A DNA stretch of 64,000 bases from Rhizophagus clarus (Eukaryota; Glomeromycota; Glomeromycetes; Glomerales; Glomeraceae): assembly GCA_015698045.1 (NCBI GenBank), contig BLAL01000058.1, positions 1,366,501-1,430,500 of the forward strand, read 5' to 3'. The number at the start of each line of letters is the position of its first letter. Position 1 is the stretch's first letter. Shown here in pieces: positions 44,692 to 61,297 of the stretch. A program made the translations under genes and the position numbers. The notes beneath the pieces are model-generated. The model made no database searches. It was not told the origin of the DNA and saw only the letters and a list, made by a program, of their open reading frames with translations.

Positions 44692-44791
44692 TATAAAAGA
44701 ATAAATTATATTCACTTATAAAAGAATAAATTATATTCACTTATAAAAGAATAAATTATATTCACTTATAAAAGAATAAATTATATTCACT
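44692..44791 (+). repeat. Minisatellite: four copies of a 25-bp unit containing TATAAAAG
   Basis: Four tandem units of 25 bp run without visible change. Each starts TATAAAAGAATAAA and ends ATATTCACT. Every unit supplies a TATA-like box. The array lies 55 bp before the ATG of the small ORF at 44847, so it could serve as a multiplied core promoter. Confidence 0.9.
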
Positions 44792-44846
44792 CTTTCTATT
44801 AATCCTAAATCGTCGTTTCTCGTTATTTGCTTTTTCTTACTTTAAT

Positions 44847-45116
44847 ATGGCGAAATTACCATGTAGTCCGACGGGACTCACAAAAAATTCACGTGAATTA
44901 ATGTGCGGACGCAGCAATCTACATGCGGCTTACGCGGATAAATTAAAAAGCCGTTCTGTACGATATTTATATCCGTGCGATATTTATATATGGATATTCT
45001 TCACGGACATATTCCTTTTTTTAAAAAATTCATTAAAAATTCTATATCCGGATAATACCAATGCCCATCCGGGAATACAAGATAAAATTTTTCTTGATCT
45101 ATTAAAATCAAATTAG
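44847..45116 (+). CDS. Small hypothetical protein (89 residues)
   Basis: An 89-codon ORF starting MAKLPCSPTGLTKNSRELMC. It is less A+T-rich than its surroundings and has an even mix of residues, unlike chance ORFs here. A hydrophobic stretch (YIWIFFTDIFLFL) sits in the middle and the end reads LYPDNTNAHPGIQDKIFLD. I recognise no family; the spacing of basic and aromatic residues is faintly HMG-box-like, but this is not enough for a call. The TATA-bearing minisatellite lies just upstream. It could also be the remnant of a longer gene. Confidence 0.4.
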   Translation: MAKLPCSPTGLTKNSRELMCGRSNLHAAYADKLKSRSVRYLYPCDIYIWIFFTDIFLFLKNSLKILYPDNTNAHPGIQDKIFLDLLKSN

Positions 45117-46003
45117 AAGCTAATGAGCGAGATTAAACCATTCATTCAAATAAAATATGACCATATGTAAAAACGTTTTTCATAATATCAGATATAGTAG
45201 TAAGGCAAAAAAAAAAAAAAAAAAAAATATTTCAGTTATAAAAGTTTGACTTTTATATTTTTTGACTCCATCAAGAACTATTTTTCCTTTTTTTTTCGCC
45301 CATTTTTAACTTTATTGGTAACTTTACCACGTTCATATGAACGCATTGTAAATCTTTTTTAAGTAATTCTCCGATGAAATTAAATGAAAGAGATTTTCGA
45401 AACGCTTTTTGAAACATATTGTATGGGAAAATGATTTTTTAATAACAAAATCGGGATTCTCGGAATAAATCCAGTATGTTAAAGGTAAGTAAAAGCTAAA
45501 AAAGGTAAGTGATTTTTAATAAATTTGGTCATTTATTGCCAAGTGGGAAATATCCGGCTAACAATTTTACCAAGTGGGAAACATAAGGCTAACAATTTTT
45601 TGCCAAGTTTGACAAAAAAAACTTTATATGGAAATAAATTATTTCATTCAGAAAACTATTTTTACCTTAATCATTATTGAGTTCTGGAAAAAAAACAAAT
45701 TAGCTTGTTATGGAAGACTATTTGTAAAAGGTAAATCTTTTGATTCTTTTTCTCCGATAGAAAAATGTTAGGGGAAAGTTTCATAATTTTTTTTTTATAT
45801 TAACACATTATGAAAATATATTAGCCACCTCGAAAAAAAAAATATTAATAGTAAAGTATATCTAATTAATAAATAATTTAATAAGAAAAATTTTCTCATT
45901 ATGGAGAATAAGTTTCAAATAGAAAGTAGAATTTACTTTAAAAAGTCAAACAATTGAAACATTACTAGGAATTTCCATAAATAAAGTAAAAAATTATTCC
46001 ATG

Positions 46004-46034
<31 letters not shown>

Positions 46035-47544
46035 GGCGCGCTACATATTATTCTAAATCTGGTTTGAAAACTTATTTTAGCATTAAATGATTTTTTTTTT
46101 GGCGGTTAAAAAATTAACCATACCAGAATTAGTTACGATTCACAAAAAATGTTTATTTTACCACGTTTCACAGGCATGATGTTTAAAAAATTTTCAAATT
46201 ATTTTTAGGTTTTTTTTTTTTTTATGAAAAGCATAGTATTATAAAAAAAACCTACTTTTTTAATACGTATTCAGGGTTTTTTTTTAGAAACATCGCAGGG
46301 GAAATATATAAATGTTTCGAATCACCGCAGTTGTTATACAGCGAAAAGCCATAAAGAATGTAAAGTAACTTTTGATAAACTTTAAAAAAATGAGACGCCC
46401 GCATAACTCTTTACCATTTTTAATTAAAGAATTCTTGTTATCCTTATTTAAAAAAAAATGATTGCAACAGAAATGAACATTAAGTCGTAATTTTTGGGGT
46501 TATTATAGTTAGTAGTTAAGAAAACATAAACTAACGCCGATCTTATTGTTAAACAATGCGGATCTCAGACGTGTGTTCTTTTTCACAAAGTCCAAAAACC
46601 CACGTGCATACGACACGAAAAAAGTGAAATCAACGACCATTCTAGAAATTTCTTTACTTCGACCGATTCATTCCTGATTCAAGTTAGAATTGTATGTACA
46701 AGATATAATTGTAATAGATCTTAATTAATCATTATAAAACCGAAAAAGGTTTCTTCACATATGATAATAACTCGATTTCTTAAAATAATTTTAAGGATTC
46801 TAAAACTGTTATGTTAAGATTAACCAAACTATAAATTAACCGAGAGAATTTTTATCGGTCTTTCGGCCGATAATTTCCCCTACCTTCAATAAAAAGGTTT
46901 TATTGTTTTACCTATTAGTTAGCAATAGGAATGAATAATAAGGATAATAGGATAATAGGATAATAAGATAATAGGATTGTAGTTTGCAAATTTTATTAAA
47001 AATTATCGGAAAAAAAAAATGCACCATTTTTTTTTTCTTTAAAAGAATAATTATTGTAGGAATCAAAAATCCGTTAAACCAATAAAGACAATCATTAAAA
47101 CAAATAATTGTCAAAATACTCCGAATTTTAAACAAAATGAACACGAATTAAGAAATTTTTGAAAATTAAAATAATAATAATAAAAAAAAAAAAAAATTAA
47201 TTAAAAAATTAAAAAAAAAATCTGCATTTTGAAAATGATAAAGGAACAAAGAAATCAAAAAAGATTACAAGATCAAAATAATAATCATTATCAAAATGAA
47301 TAACACTTACACACACAGTAAAGAAAACTTTAGCTGATCAAAAAGTATAAGCCCAAAATGATGATCAGGCTAAACAACCAGATTAAAAACTCGAAATAAC
47401 TCTAAGTTAAAGGTCAAAATAAGTCTAGTATGAATCCATCATTGGTTATTTGGCTATTTGAGATTTTATATAATTACAGAATTATAATCATATTATTTAT
47501 GTTTATATTTCAAAATATTTAACCCCTGAAAACCTGAAAAAAAA

Positions 47545-47588
<44 letters not shown>

Positions 47589-49051
47589 AAATTTACGATT
47601 ACGGATTTGTGTAATGCTTTTCCCGTGGCTTTTCTTTTATTTAATTTCATTCAAGTTTTTAATCTTGTTTTTATTTATGTATTTTCATTAAATAAACCTG
47701 AGCCAGATATTCCGATTAAGTTTTATCAAGTGATTAGGATCGTTGATTTGCATTTTGAACTGTTAATGATGACGTCAAATGCGTATTTGCTCTCGTACAA
47801 GTTTTTACCGTATATTTCTTTATTATTCGTAAAAAAAAAAAATTTTTTTTTTTTAATAAAATTTTATTTGAAAAATATATATACATGTATGTATATACTG
47901 TACATATAACAATAATAATTATAATTGACTTGATTCAAAATATTTATTAAATAAATTTACATATAAGGATGAATATTTGAAATTTATTGGTGAAAATGTC
48001 TTGTTTATCTGCTATGAACACTCTTATTTTTCAAATTGTTTGGTTCCGGTGAAAGATTTAATGCCTTAATTAGCATAAAAGGTACAAACAATAACGCAAG
48101 TATGTTTTATATAATTCTCCCTTAATTTAATTTATTACATTATTGGTGTCTTTAATAGTAAAAGAAGAATAATAAATAATTTTAAAAAACTTTTTCCCTA
48201 AATTTTTTTTTACTTTAAAAAAAAAAAAAAAAAAAAAGGAAAATAAGAAAATTTTATAAATATATAAATTTATAAATTTTAATTTATTATTTATATAAAT
48301 CTTTACACAGAAATTTAATCTCTTACAATAATAAATTAATTACATTCTTTTTAAATACGTAAAAAGAAATGATTTAAATTTACGAATCAAACACAAATCA
48401 AAATAATGATGCAATAACCTGCAAATGATTTTTTGAGTTAAGTTTTTTGTTCTCATTTCAAATAATTTAGTACAAGATTTACATTTGACTAATCATATGA
48501 TCAAAAAAAGTCTTTGGGTACCATTTGTGTACTTTGCCAACAGTATTTTAACAAACAAAGTTGAAACATTCGGACTTTCAAATGATAGATAAACATTAAC
48601 TGTAATAAACTGTAATAGTATGGTGTTATACAACTGGGTATAATTATTCTATATAAAGCAATTAAACTAAATTTTTTCAAACACTTTGCATTCAAGTTTT
48701 GTGGGGCATAACATATTATCTTTCGAGTTATTGTTTCTATTTATTTTTAAATTTATTGTAGATAGTTATTTATTAGTGTACAATATAAATTAAAATAGGT
48801 AACTATTTATTTTGAAGATTATTGAGTTACTGACGACTGACGTATCATTTTTAAATTTAATTATGTATATATATATATACGTTTTACTCCCCCTTTTTTT
48901 TATTTAATTAATGGCGTTGTATTTTTTTTCAAATTTTACAGATTTTTGAATTTTTTTTTTTTTTTTCAAAAAAAATTTTTTTTTTCTTTTCTTTTTTTTC
49001 TAGACTTTTTTTTTTAAAAAAAAAAAAAAAATTATATAATAGAATTTATAA
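45117..49051. other. Very A+T-rich region with long homopolymer tracts
   Basis: No full gene is supported. Notable: a direct repeat of about 35 bp at 45535-45600 (CCAAGTGGGAAA ... GGCTAACAATTTT twice); a GGATAATA-type short tandem repeat at 46935-46975; a 12-A/39-T tract at 47537-47587; further poly-A or poly-T tracts at about 45209, 46010, 48220 and 48955-49030. One coding-like fragment is listed at 47586-48069. Confidence 0.55.
47586..48069 (+). pseudogene. Possible membrane-protein fragment
   Basis: From just after a 39-T tract the plus strand reads TITDLCNAFPVAFLLFNF and IPIKFYQVIRIVDLHFELL with ordinary codon variety for about 80 codons. After a low-complexity gap it continues in coding-like form as FIGENVLFICYEHSYFSN and LVPVKDLMP with a stop at 48069. 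Two exons of a larger gene, or a truncated relic, would both fit. No start or family can be given. Confidence 0.3.
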
Positions 49052-51598
49052 ATGCATCCTCCTGCTTGTAATAAAGTATTTAGGTGGATACGTAAGGTAA
49101 TTTCAATTACATTTTTGTTTCTCTCTTTTCCTTTTTTTTTTTTTTTTTCTTATTATTTAAAATTTAAGGTTTTAACAATTCTTTTTATATTTAAAGGCTG
49201 GGGACGTTACAATATGTCGAAGGCCAAAGTTAGATGATGATAATAATAGTATTATATCTCCAAATATAGAACATTCACTTAGTACAAGGCGTAGACATAA
49301 ACTTTCTATTAAACATGATACAGGTGAAAGAGAGTTACGGAGAAATAAAGTGGGTGGTGATTTCTCCCCTGCAAGTTCAATAAGTGAAAGAGGAAAGAAA
49401 AAACATTCGAGTCTTCCCATACCGCCACGGAAACCTACTAATAATATTGAAGAAGGTACTTCTAAAAATAGCGCTGGAGTCCTCGTTGATACTCGCCGAT
49501 TTTGTATGGTAGATCCATTCAATTTGGGTGGTCATCGACGAAGTTATACTTTAGATACTGCTTGGAATATAACCGCTTTTTTTGATAATACTCATAATGG
49601 TGATAAAGATGATGAAAGTCCCGCTACTATACTGATAGCTAAAAAAGAGAATTTAGCAAGGAATAGTAGATTTAGTATGCAACCTGCTCGTCGTAATAGT
49701 AAAAAACGTTCAATAGCAAAAGAAATAAGGGAAGTTGAAGTTAGAACTTTTCGATGGGAATCTCGTCATAATAATCGTGAAAAAACTTGTTCTCAATTAT
49801 ATGAACTTTATGAAAAACAAATTAATAATGCCCTTTTAAATTATACTGATCAAGATAAACCATTACCCCCCATACCTAATGATTATAAGAATTCAAAATT
49901 ATTTGACGATGATTCGGAAACCATAATAGACCCTGAATTACAATCAATTATAGACACTTTATCTTTATTATCTGATCATTTATCTGATCATATATCAGAA
50001 CATCATAGTGAGATTTTTGATGATTCAAATTCAACAATATATACTCCTTCAAATACGACAATACGTGAATCATTTTCTGAATTATTAATTACTGAAGAAG
50101 TTATGTTTAGTCTTCTTGAAGATGAAGTTAACGCTACTTCAACGAGAGATTCTGTTAATTCTTTTGAAACTTTACCTGTTGAAGTGGAAATGTGCTTAGC
50201 ATGTAAACGAAGATCAACGGAAAGTGGTTATAGTATTCAATGGTGTAAAGCATGTGAAATGAAAAGATTCGAACAACATTTTGAATCTTGGTCGAGCGGA
50301 AATGATGATATTGATTGTTTCATTTTAGAAACTCAATTAAATTCAACAAATTTCTTTGATCATTTGGAATGGATACCTTTTGAAAGATTTCAAGATGTTG
50401 ATTCAATTGAAACCGGTGATAAACGTACATATAAAGCTATTTGGTTGGATGGTCCTTGTAATAGATGGGATACGAAAAATAATCGATACGTTGGAAGTGG
50501 CGAATGTCTCGTCGTATTGAAAAGTTTTGAAATTCCAGAAAATTCATCATCAGATTTCTTCGATCAGGTAATTATATTTTTATTTTAAAAAAAATTGTAT
50601 TTTTTTTAGCAAAACATTGAAGATTAATATTAATTATTTTTTAATTTTAGTTGTCTAAATACCTTCGATGTGAAAATAGTAGCGGCACACATATTGTACG
50701 TTGCTATGGTATAACGCAGAATCCAGAATCAAAAGAATATATGCTTGTATTACAATACGCAAAGGGTGGAAATATTTCTCATTATTTAAAACAAAACTTA
50801 ACGTGGCAAAAAAGATTGGAAATTTTATATGCTCTTGCTGAAGGTCTCAGTATCATACACGAGAAAGTTTTGGTCCACGGAAATTTACATAATGGAAATG
50901 TGTTATTGGACGATTCTTTAACGTTAATAAGTGATCTCGGAATGTCACGTCTCTCAATTTCTTCTAGTAATAATAACAGTGCATACGGTGTTTTACCTTT
51001 TATTGCTCCCGAGTTGTTAAAGAATAAACCATACACAATGGCATCTGATATATATAGTTTTGGTACGATAATGTGGGAATTAATAACTGGTGAATTACCG
51101 TTCGCTGATCGTGCTCATGATGTGAAATTGGCAACAGAAATTTGTAAAAAAGGATTACGACTGGAAATTCCTTCCAATATTCCTAAATGCTTTAACGACC
51201 TTTTAAGACAATGTTGGAGTCCCAATCCATTTAAACGACCTTGCGCTAACATTTTGCGAGAAACGATACACGAATGGATTAGAGAAATTTCATCAAATCC
51301 TTCATCAGAAATTTCAATACGATTTCAACAATCAGAAGAAAAACTGGTTGAAAATGTAACGGAAAATTCTCATGATGATGTTCATCCAGAAGCTGTATAT
51401 ACTAATAGATTCTTCAGTTTTGAAAATCTTCATGAACCAAATATAACATTTATTAAGTCGGTTAATCCAAAGGAACACTTGGCATTACAACAATATATCA
51501 ATAACGAAACTAAATTTTATCATCTTAAAATGAATAGTTTAGAAGCAGAAAATAGTGATACAGCTGCTGAGATTTATGACATATTACAATACTGGTAA
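49052..51598 (+). CDS. Kinase-like protein, probable pseudokinase (HGN in place of HRD), three exons
   Basis: Exons 49052-49096, 49197-50567 and 50651-51598 join in phase 0 at GT-AG introns to give 787 residues. The N-terminal 340 residues are mostly disordered and basic/acidic, with proline-rich patches (SLPIPPRKP, KPLPPIPND). A zinc ribbon (CLACKRR ... WCKACEMKRF) near residue 347 and the SGNDDIDCFI segment are features I associate with Rhizophagus kinases. The kinase-like domain spans about 405-690. It keeps the VLK lysine (about 455), DLG (about 567), APE (IAPELL) and the C-lobe (DIYSFGTIMWELITGELPF). The glycine loop is degenerate (SIETGDKRTYKAIW) and the catalytic loop reads VHGNLHNGNVLL (about 548), so the catalytic Asp is Asn and the Arg is Gly. 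Phosphotransfer is therefore unlikely; a scaffold or regulatory role is inferred. Confidence 0.85.
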
Positions 51599-52774
51599 TG
51601 GTAACCCAAATATTACAATAATTAATTAAATATAATTGATGATGATCTTTGCATCGATTGCAAGTTTTATTTTTCCCCCTTTTTTTTTATTTTTTTTTTT
51701 TTTTTTAATTTTTTTTTTCCTAATTTGCTTATTTTTTATTATTATATTTTTATTTTTATTTTTTATTTTATTTTTATTTTTTTTTTTTTTATTTTTTTTT
51801 TTTCCTGCAATACAGGTTATTGTATCGTTTTCATAATTGTAATATCCTTTAAATGCACCCCCCTTTTTTTTTCTTGTAAATTTTTTTTTTTTTTATATAT
51901 ACGTATTATTATTAATCCCTCTATATTATTATTTACCACAATTCACAAATTAAGGTTTTATCATAAGGTTACATAAGATTATTTTCTCTTCATTTTATCA
52001 TTTTATCTAACTATCTAAAGGAAACTATTAAAAGTATATATTATATTAATAAACATCCATTTGTACAATAACGTGCATTATTTTTTTTTATTATGATCGG
52101 AATTAATTGGTGTCAAGTTTGTTGAATGTGTTACTGTGTAATTGTATTAATGTATGTATAATTTAAATTATTTAAAAAAATTTAATAGGTATAACAATTA
52201 GCACAAATAATCACGCAGCGTAAAATGATTATAAAATTTTCGTCAAAAAAAAAAAAAAAATTTATATTACAAAATCGTCGTCGTTGGTTAACAATGTGAA
52301 TTTTTTACATATTTGATATGTATAAAATAATAATATTAAATAATAAACATTTGCGCTATATCGATGATAATTTTTTTTTTTTTTTTTTACACTTACACCC
52401 GATATGCAAGTTTGTTATCGTAAATGATAAATAATAATATAATCGTTTAGAGAGTACACATGATTGAAGATGATTGATTAGATTGATTACATTATGAAAG
52501 AATACATTGTTCTATTTTTGTCTTCGATTTGTATTTTTTTTCCCAGGAAAGTTGGAATTTTTACGCCAAAGCATTAATAAATTTTACTATGTTATATATA
52601 TTATAATAAGAGTATTTTATAAGGGTATATTATTTTATAAAGGGGATGTATTTTTTTTCTCTCTCAAATTAGGTTTCTTTAATTTCTTTAAATAAATACT
52701 TAGGCTTTCTTTATTAAAATAAATAAATAAACAAATAATAATAATAATAATATATATCTATTAATAAATGATCC

Positions 52775-52812
<38 letters not shown>

Positions 52813-53214
52813 CATTTAATTAAAATTTAAATTAACATTTTTTTTTATTTTTTTTTTCATTTTTTTCATTTTTCATTTTATTTTTTTTTTTTTTTTATTT
52901 TATTTTTTTTTTTTTTTTCTTTTATTTTTTTTCTTTTTTGAAATTTAAGATTCAAATTTAAATGTAAGCACGATATCATGATGATGTATTCATGCATCAT
53001 GTTATCTTTCATCTTCAAAAACCATGTTTTTTTTTTGTATGAAAATTACAATTTCAGCATAACGAGTTAAATGAAGTGTTTCTTTCTTTTTAAACTTCTT
53101 AGAAAAATTAATTTTACATAACGCGTGAACGATCTTTTGAATAGTCTCTTTAAAAAAAATTCCCAAATAAAGTTTGAACAAAAAAACAAGGTTTTCATTT
53201 TTTATTTTTTACGT

Positions 53215-53249
<35 letters not shown>

Positions 53250-54245
53250 CCGATTATCCGATTATCCCGATAGTAACGATTATACCGATTATACGAAGTA
53301 TTATATATATATATAGTTAATTATTACATTATATTATGTTTTGGATGTTTTATATAATACGCTAATTATATAATACACTACTAATTATATAATACACTAA
53401 AAAAAAAAATTACACTAAAAAATAAATGTTTTCTTTCATGCATGTGCTTTAAAAGAAAAGATTTTTTATTTATATATTTTTTTTTTTTTTTTTTTGATTA
53501 TTTTATTGGTTTATTAATTTTATAGTTTTTATAGTTAAAAAAGAAATGCAAAAGAAAAAAGCCACTCTTTCTTCTATTACAAGTTTATTTAAGACGGGTT
53601 TTTTTTTTTTAACTTTTTTTTTACTTTTACTTTTTGAAATAAATCAAATTTAAAATCAATTAAAAATCAAATTAAAAATGCAACATGTATATATAAATTT
53701 CCAACCCCTTGCATAATGTATCTGTACTTTAAGTAATCCTATGATCACTAATCGTGACTTGTTCATCACCTCATCACCGAAAATCTGACTGCATGAATGA
53801 TGTATAACTTGAATGGCATAACTTGAATGGTTGCTCGGCTAAAAGTTATTTTTATTTGTATTTTTTTTTTTTTTATTTTGTAAAACTTTTTATTTTTATT
53901 TTCCTTTTTATTATATATAAGATATACTTTTTCGAATCACAAAACATTATAATTAAACATTAATACATAAAATTCGTTACCGTAAAACGTAAATTTGTTA
54001 TAAATAACCCTTTATTATAAATAAAATAAATAATAAATAAAATGGTAACATCTTTTTTTTTTTCAAGGAATAAAGATTTTCAAAAAAAAAAGAGTAACAT
54101 GTGAAACTTAAAACCTTATAATATATAATGTAATGTGTGTATATTTATAAATTATAAATAACGAAAAAAAAAAAATAAAATAAAATAAAATTTTACGCAA
54201 TTAATACGCAATTAATACGCAATTAAAACGGTATGTCAGATATAT
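51599..54245. other. A+T-rich intergenic region, long poly-T tracts
   Basis: This lies between the convergent 3' ends of the pseudokinase and the MET17-like gene. It is dominated by poly-T and poly-A tracts (for example about 51675-51720, 52783-52812, 52880-52930, 53217-53247). The open frames here are runs of Phe, Leu and Ile or Lys from these tracts and are not genes. A short PDSNDYTDYTKYY-like repeat phrase lies at 53255-53310. Confidence 0.7.
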
Positions 54246-58952
<4,707 letters not shown>

Positions 58953-60108
58953 TTAGTAATTTATTCCTGGAAGAAGAAAAAAATTAGGAATTATCAGTAA
59001 TAATATAATGGCAAAGCATGAAGGCAACACACTCACCAGTCGACACAAGATTTGTTGCTGAACCTCCCATAGATCTATATTGAAATTATTTGGTGTTCCC
59101 TGGGGCACACCTCCAGGGAAATCATAGAAAAGTAAATTTGATGGTATATTAATTTGGTAATTCTGCATTCCAGGATTCGTACAAGCAATATCATTACGCC
59201 GAAGGAAGCCAATGATTCTATGATTTCGTATTCCGGTACTTTTAATGATATCTATTGATTCTTGACGGAGAGTTCAAACGAAATTATGAGATTTGATACT
59301 GTGTTTTGTATTGTCATCATGCGTGCATCTGATCAGTTTCGTGAAGGAATCTGGTTATCATGTAAATAAAGCATCGCAATCATTGCAGCGTTACCATCTG
59401 ACCGATGAGAAAATATTTTATTTGATAAATAAACTTGAATTAAATTGGTTTGTGTAGAATCAGAAAAATACTCTCGACAAAGAATGCAAACTTCTGATAG
59501 ACTCATTTCTTCTCACTTCTACAATAATTCTTGGTTGTGGTAAGCTTCCAAATTTGCAAAGGTTCAAATACGATGTCAGAAATATACTCAGTGTTATGAC
59601 TAACAGTCATATCTAGTTCTACACCAACATCAAGATAGTTGCCCCAAGCATATATCGGACGAATCAAAATTCCTGCTACGAATGAACAAGCAGGACTGGG
59701 CATTTTGTATGCGATTACTTCACCTTTAACTAAACAAATGTAAATTTTAAACCTTCTTGCTTCTGTACGTAACTTGCAGAATTTTTAATGATACGCCACT
59801 TAAAACTACAATTTTTCTCGTATCCTCTTCTATCGATTTTGTTTCAGCTTTACTCTCTTCCGTTGTATTCTCTTTATGATATCCTCCTGTCCAATAAATT
59901 TGAGCAAGGATTTCTTGCTGACTTAAACTTTTCTTCCGGCATGTTTATTGACATTATGAGAGAATTTTTCGTTCAAAAGTTTAGTTGCTGCTCCATTTAT
60001 ATGCTTCGCAATTTCTCTTATAATGTCTGGAAATCGTTAGTAGTAAAATATAATTACTTTGCAAGAAAAGAAATGGAAAATTTAGCATTTCAGATAATAT
60101 TTTAATAC
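58953..60108 (-). pseudogene. Relic of a Uma2-like PD-(D/E)XK nuclease-domain protein
   Basis: Reading the minus strand from about 60108, fragments in shifting frames follow one another: QQEILAQIYWTGGYHKENTT, KIVVLSGVSLKIL, PSPACSFVAGILIRPIYAWG, then LPQPRIIVEVRRNESIRSLH and SREYFSDSTQTNLIQVYLS, NAAMIAMLYLHDNQIPSRN, and finally IPSNLLFYDFPGG and NFNIDLWEVQQQIL near the end. The PRIIVEV strand followed by the S.S..L...EYF segment matches, from memory, a Rhizophagus family annotated as putative restriction-endonuclease (Uma2-like) domain. Several frame shifts and stops show it is dead. Confidence 0.5.
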
Positions 60109-61297
60109 TCTTATTCAATGATTTTCTCGAATTAAAAGACATTATTAGCAACTTATTCATTTTTTTTTTTTTGTGTTAACTCCATTGCATCCTCAGGAAT
60201 AAATTGATCCATTTGTGATATGCGAATTTGCTAAAAGGTATGACAAAATAATAAAGCGTCTTTGATATTGGAAAAATTGGTTAGACTGTACTGTGAGAAA
60301 ATTGATCAGCCATATGAGTGATGAAGAACCATTCGGTATATTGTTACTAATTATTTTTAAACCAAATAAAAATTTTTTGATGCAACACAGAATATACATA
60401 ATGTGTATAATATAAATCATAGTAGGGAATAATTTTTCATAGTTAAAGCGGTGTGATGCCGGTGACAAATATATTTACTATTATCACGTGATTCTACCAG
60501 CTTTAAACTTTTGGGTAATCGCTGCGCAGTTCATATAGTTATACACATTCTTTTTGAGTAGGTCAAAAAAAAACATGGGAATATGCTAAAGTCATTTTAA
60601 AAAAGAAAAAACAATAGTGAATTGATTGAATCATCATCCAAATTACAATCCAAATCAGAGTTTACTGAGTTATAATTCTTTAGTATACGTGCATTACGCT
60701 AAATTACATTACAATCAGATTTGGCTTTTCTGTTAAAACTGATACTTTTACTATAATATATATAATCCAACTACACACTATTCTTCAACTACTCATTTTC
60801 ACTTAGTATGTCAATTTACAAATTAATCACCATATATTTTCTTCAATAGATGAAATACATATTTTTGTTCAACCTTATACTATTACATATCCTATAATAC
60901 AATTACAGTTCCATTTTATAATTCAAAGATTCTACATATCATCCTTCGCTCCTTTACTTTATAATACAAGTGTATAAATTCAAATCCACGATTTATTAAT
61001 TACCGACTGGTTTCATTATATTCTTTATACATGAGAAAGGTTAAAAAAAAATGAATTAATAAAATTAACACAATTACGAAAATAACCGCTTATCTTAACG
61101 TTACTATTATTAATGTTATTAACCGCCAATAATAACCCTTTATTACAGTAAAAGAATTTAGTAAAATTAAAAAAAAAAATTAAATATCAAAAGTAAATTT
61201 CACTTTTAATACAAATTAAAGAACATAATTTTTGAAAAAAAAAAAATTATACAACTACCACCAAATTTTGTTACGCTCAAGACCCTATCAAGATCCC
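60109..61297. other. A+T-rich spacer, no gene seen
   Basis: Contains the diverged copy (60265-60320) of a phrase seen near 43610. The minus-strand ORF at 60193-60468 has no recognisable domain. The stretch ends where the inverted duplication begins. Confidence 0.5.

Larger units (their letters stand above)
43001..44846. other. Intergenic region with small transposons
   Basis: It holds a hAT-like MITE (43195-43428), a foldback element (44247-44635) and a minisatellite (44692-44791), each listed. A phrase near 43610-43660 (AAAATTGGTTAGAT ... AGCCATATGA) recurs in diverged form near 60265-60320. No gene is seen. Confidence 0.55.

Noticed and set aside
51636-51976. Phe/Ile-rich ORFs suggesting membrane proteins
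   Set aside because: They arise from poly-T tracts and have no other residues that would support a real protein.
59788-60105. 105-codon plus-strand ORF
   Set aside because: It is antisense to the Uma2-like relic, whose minus-strand fragments match a recognisable family.
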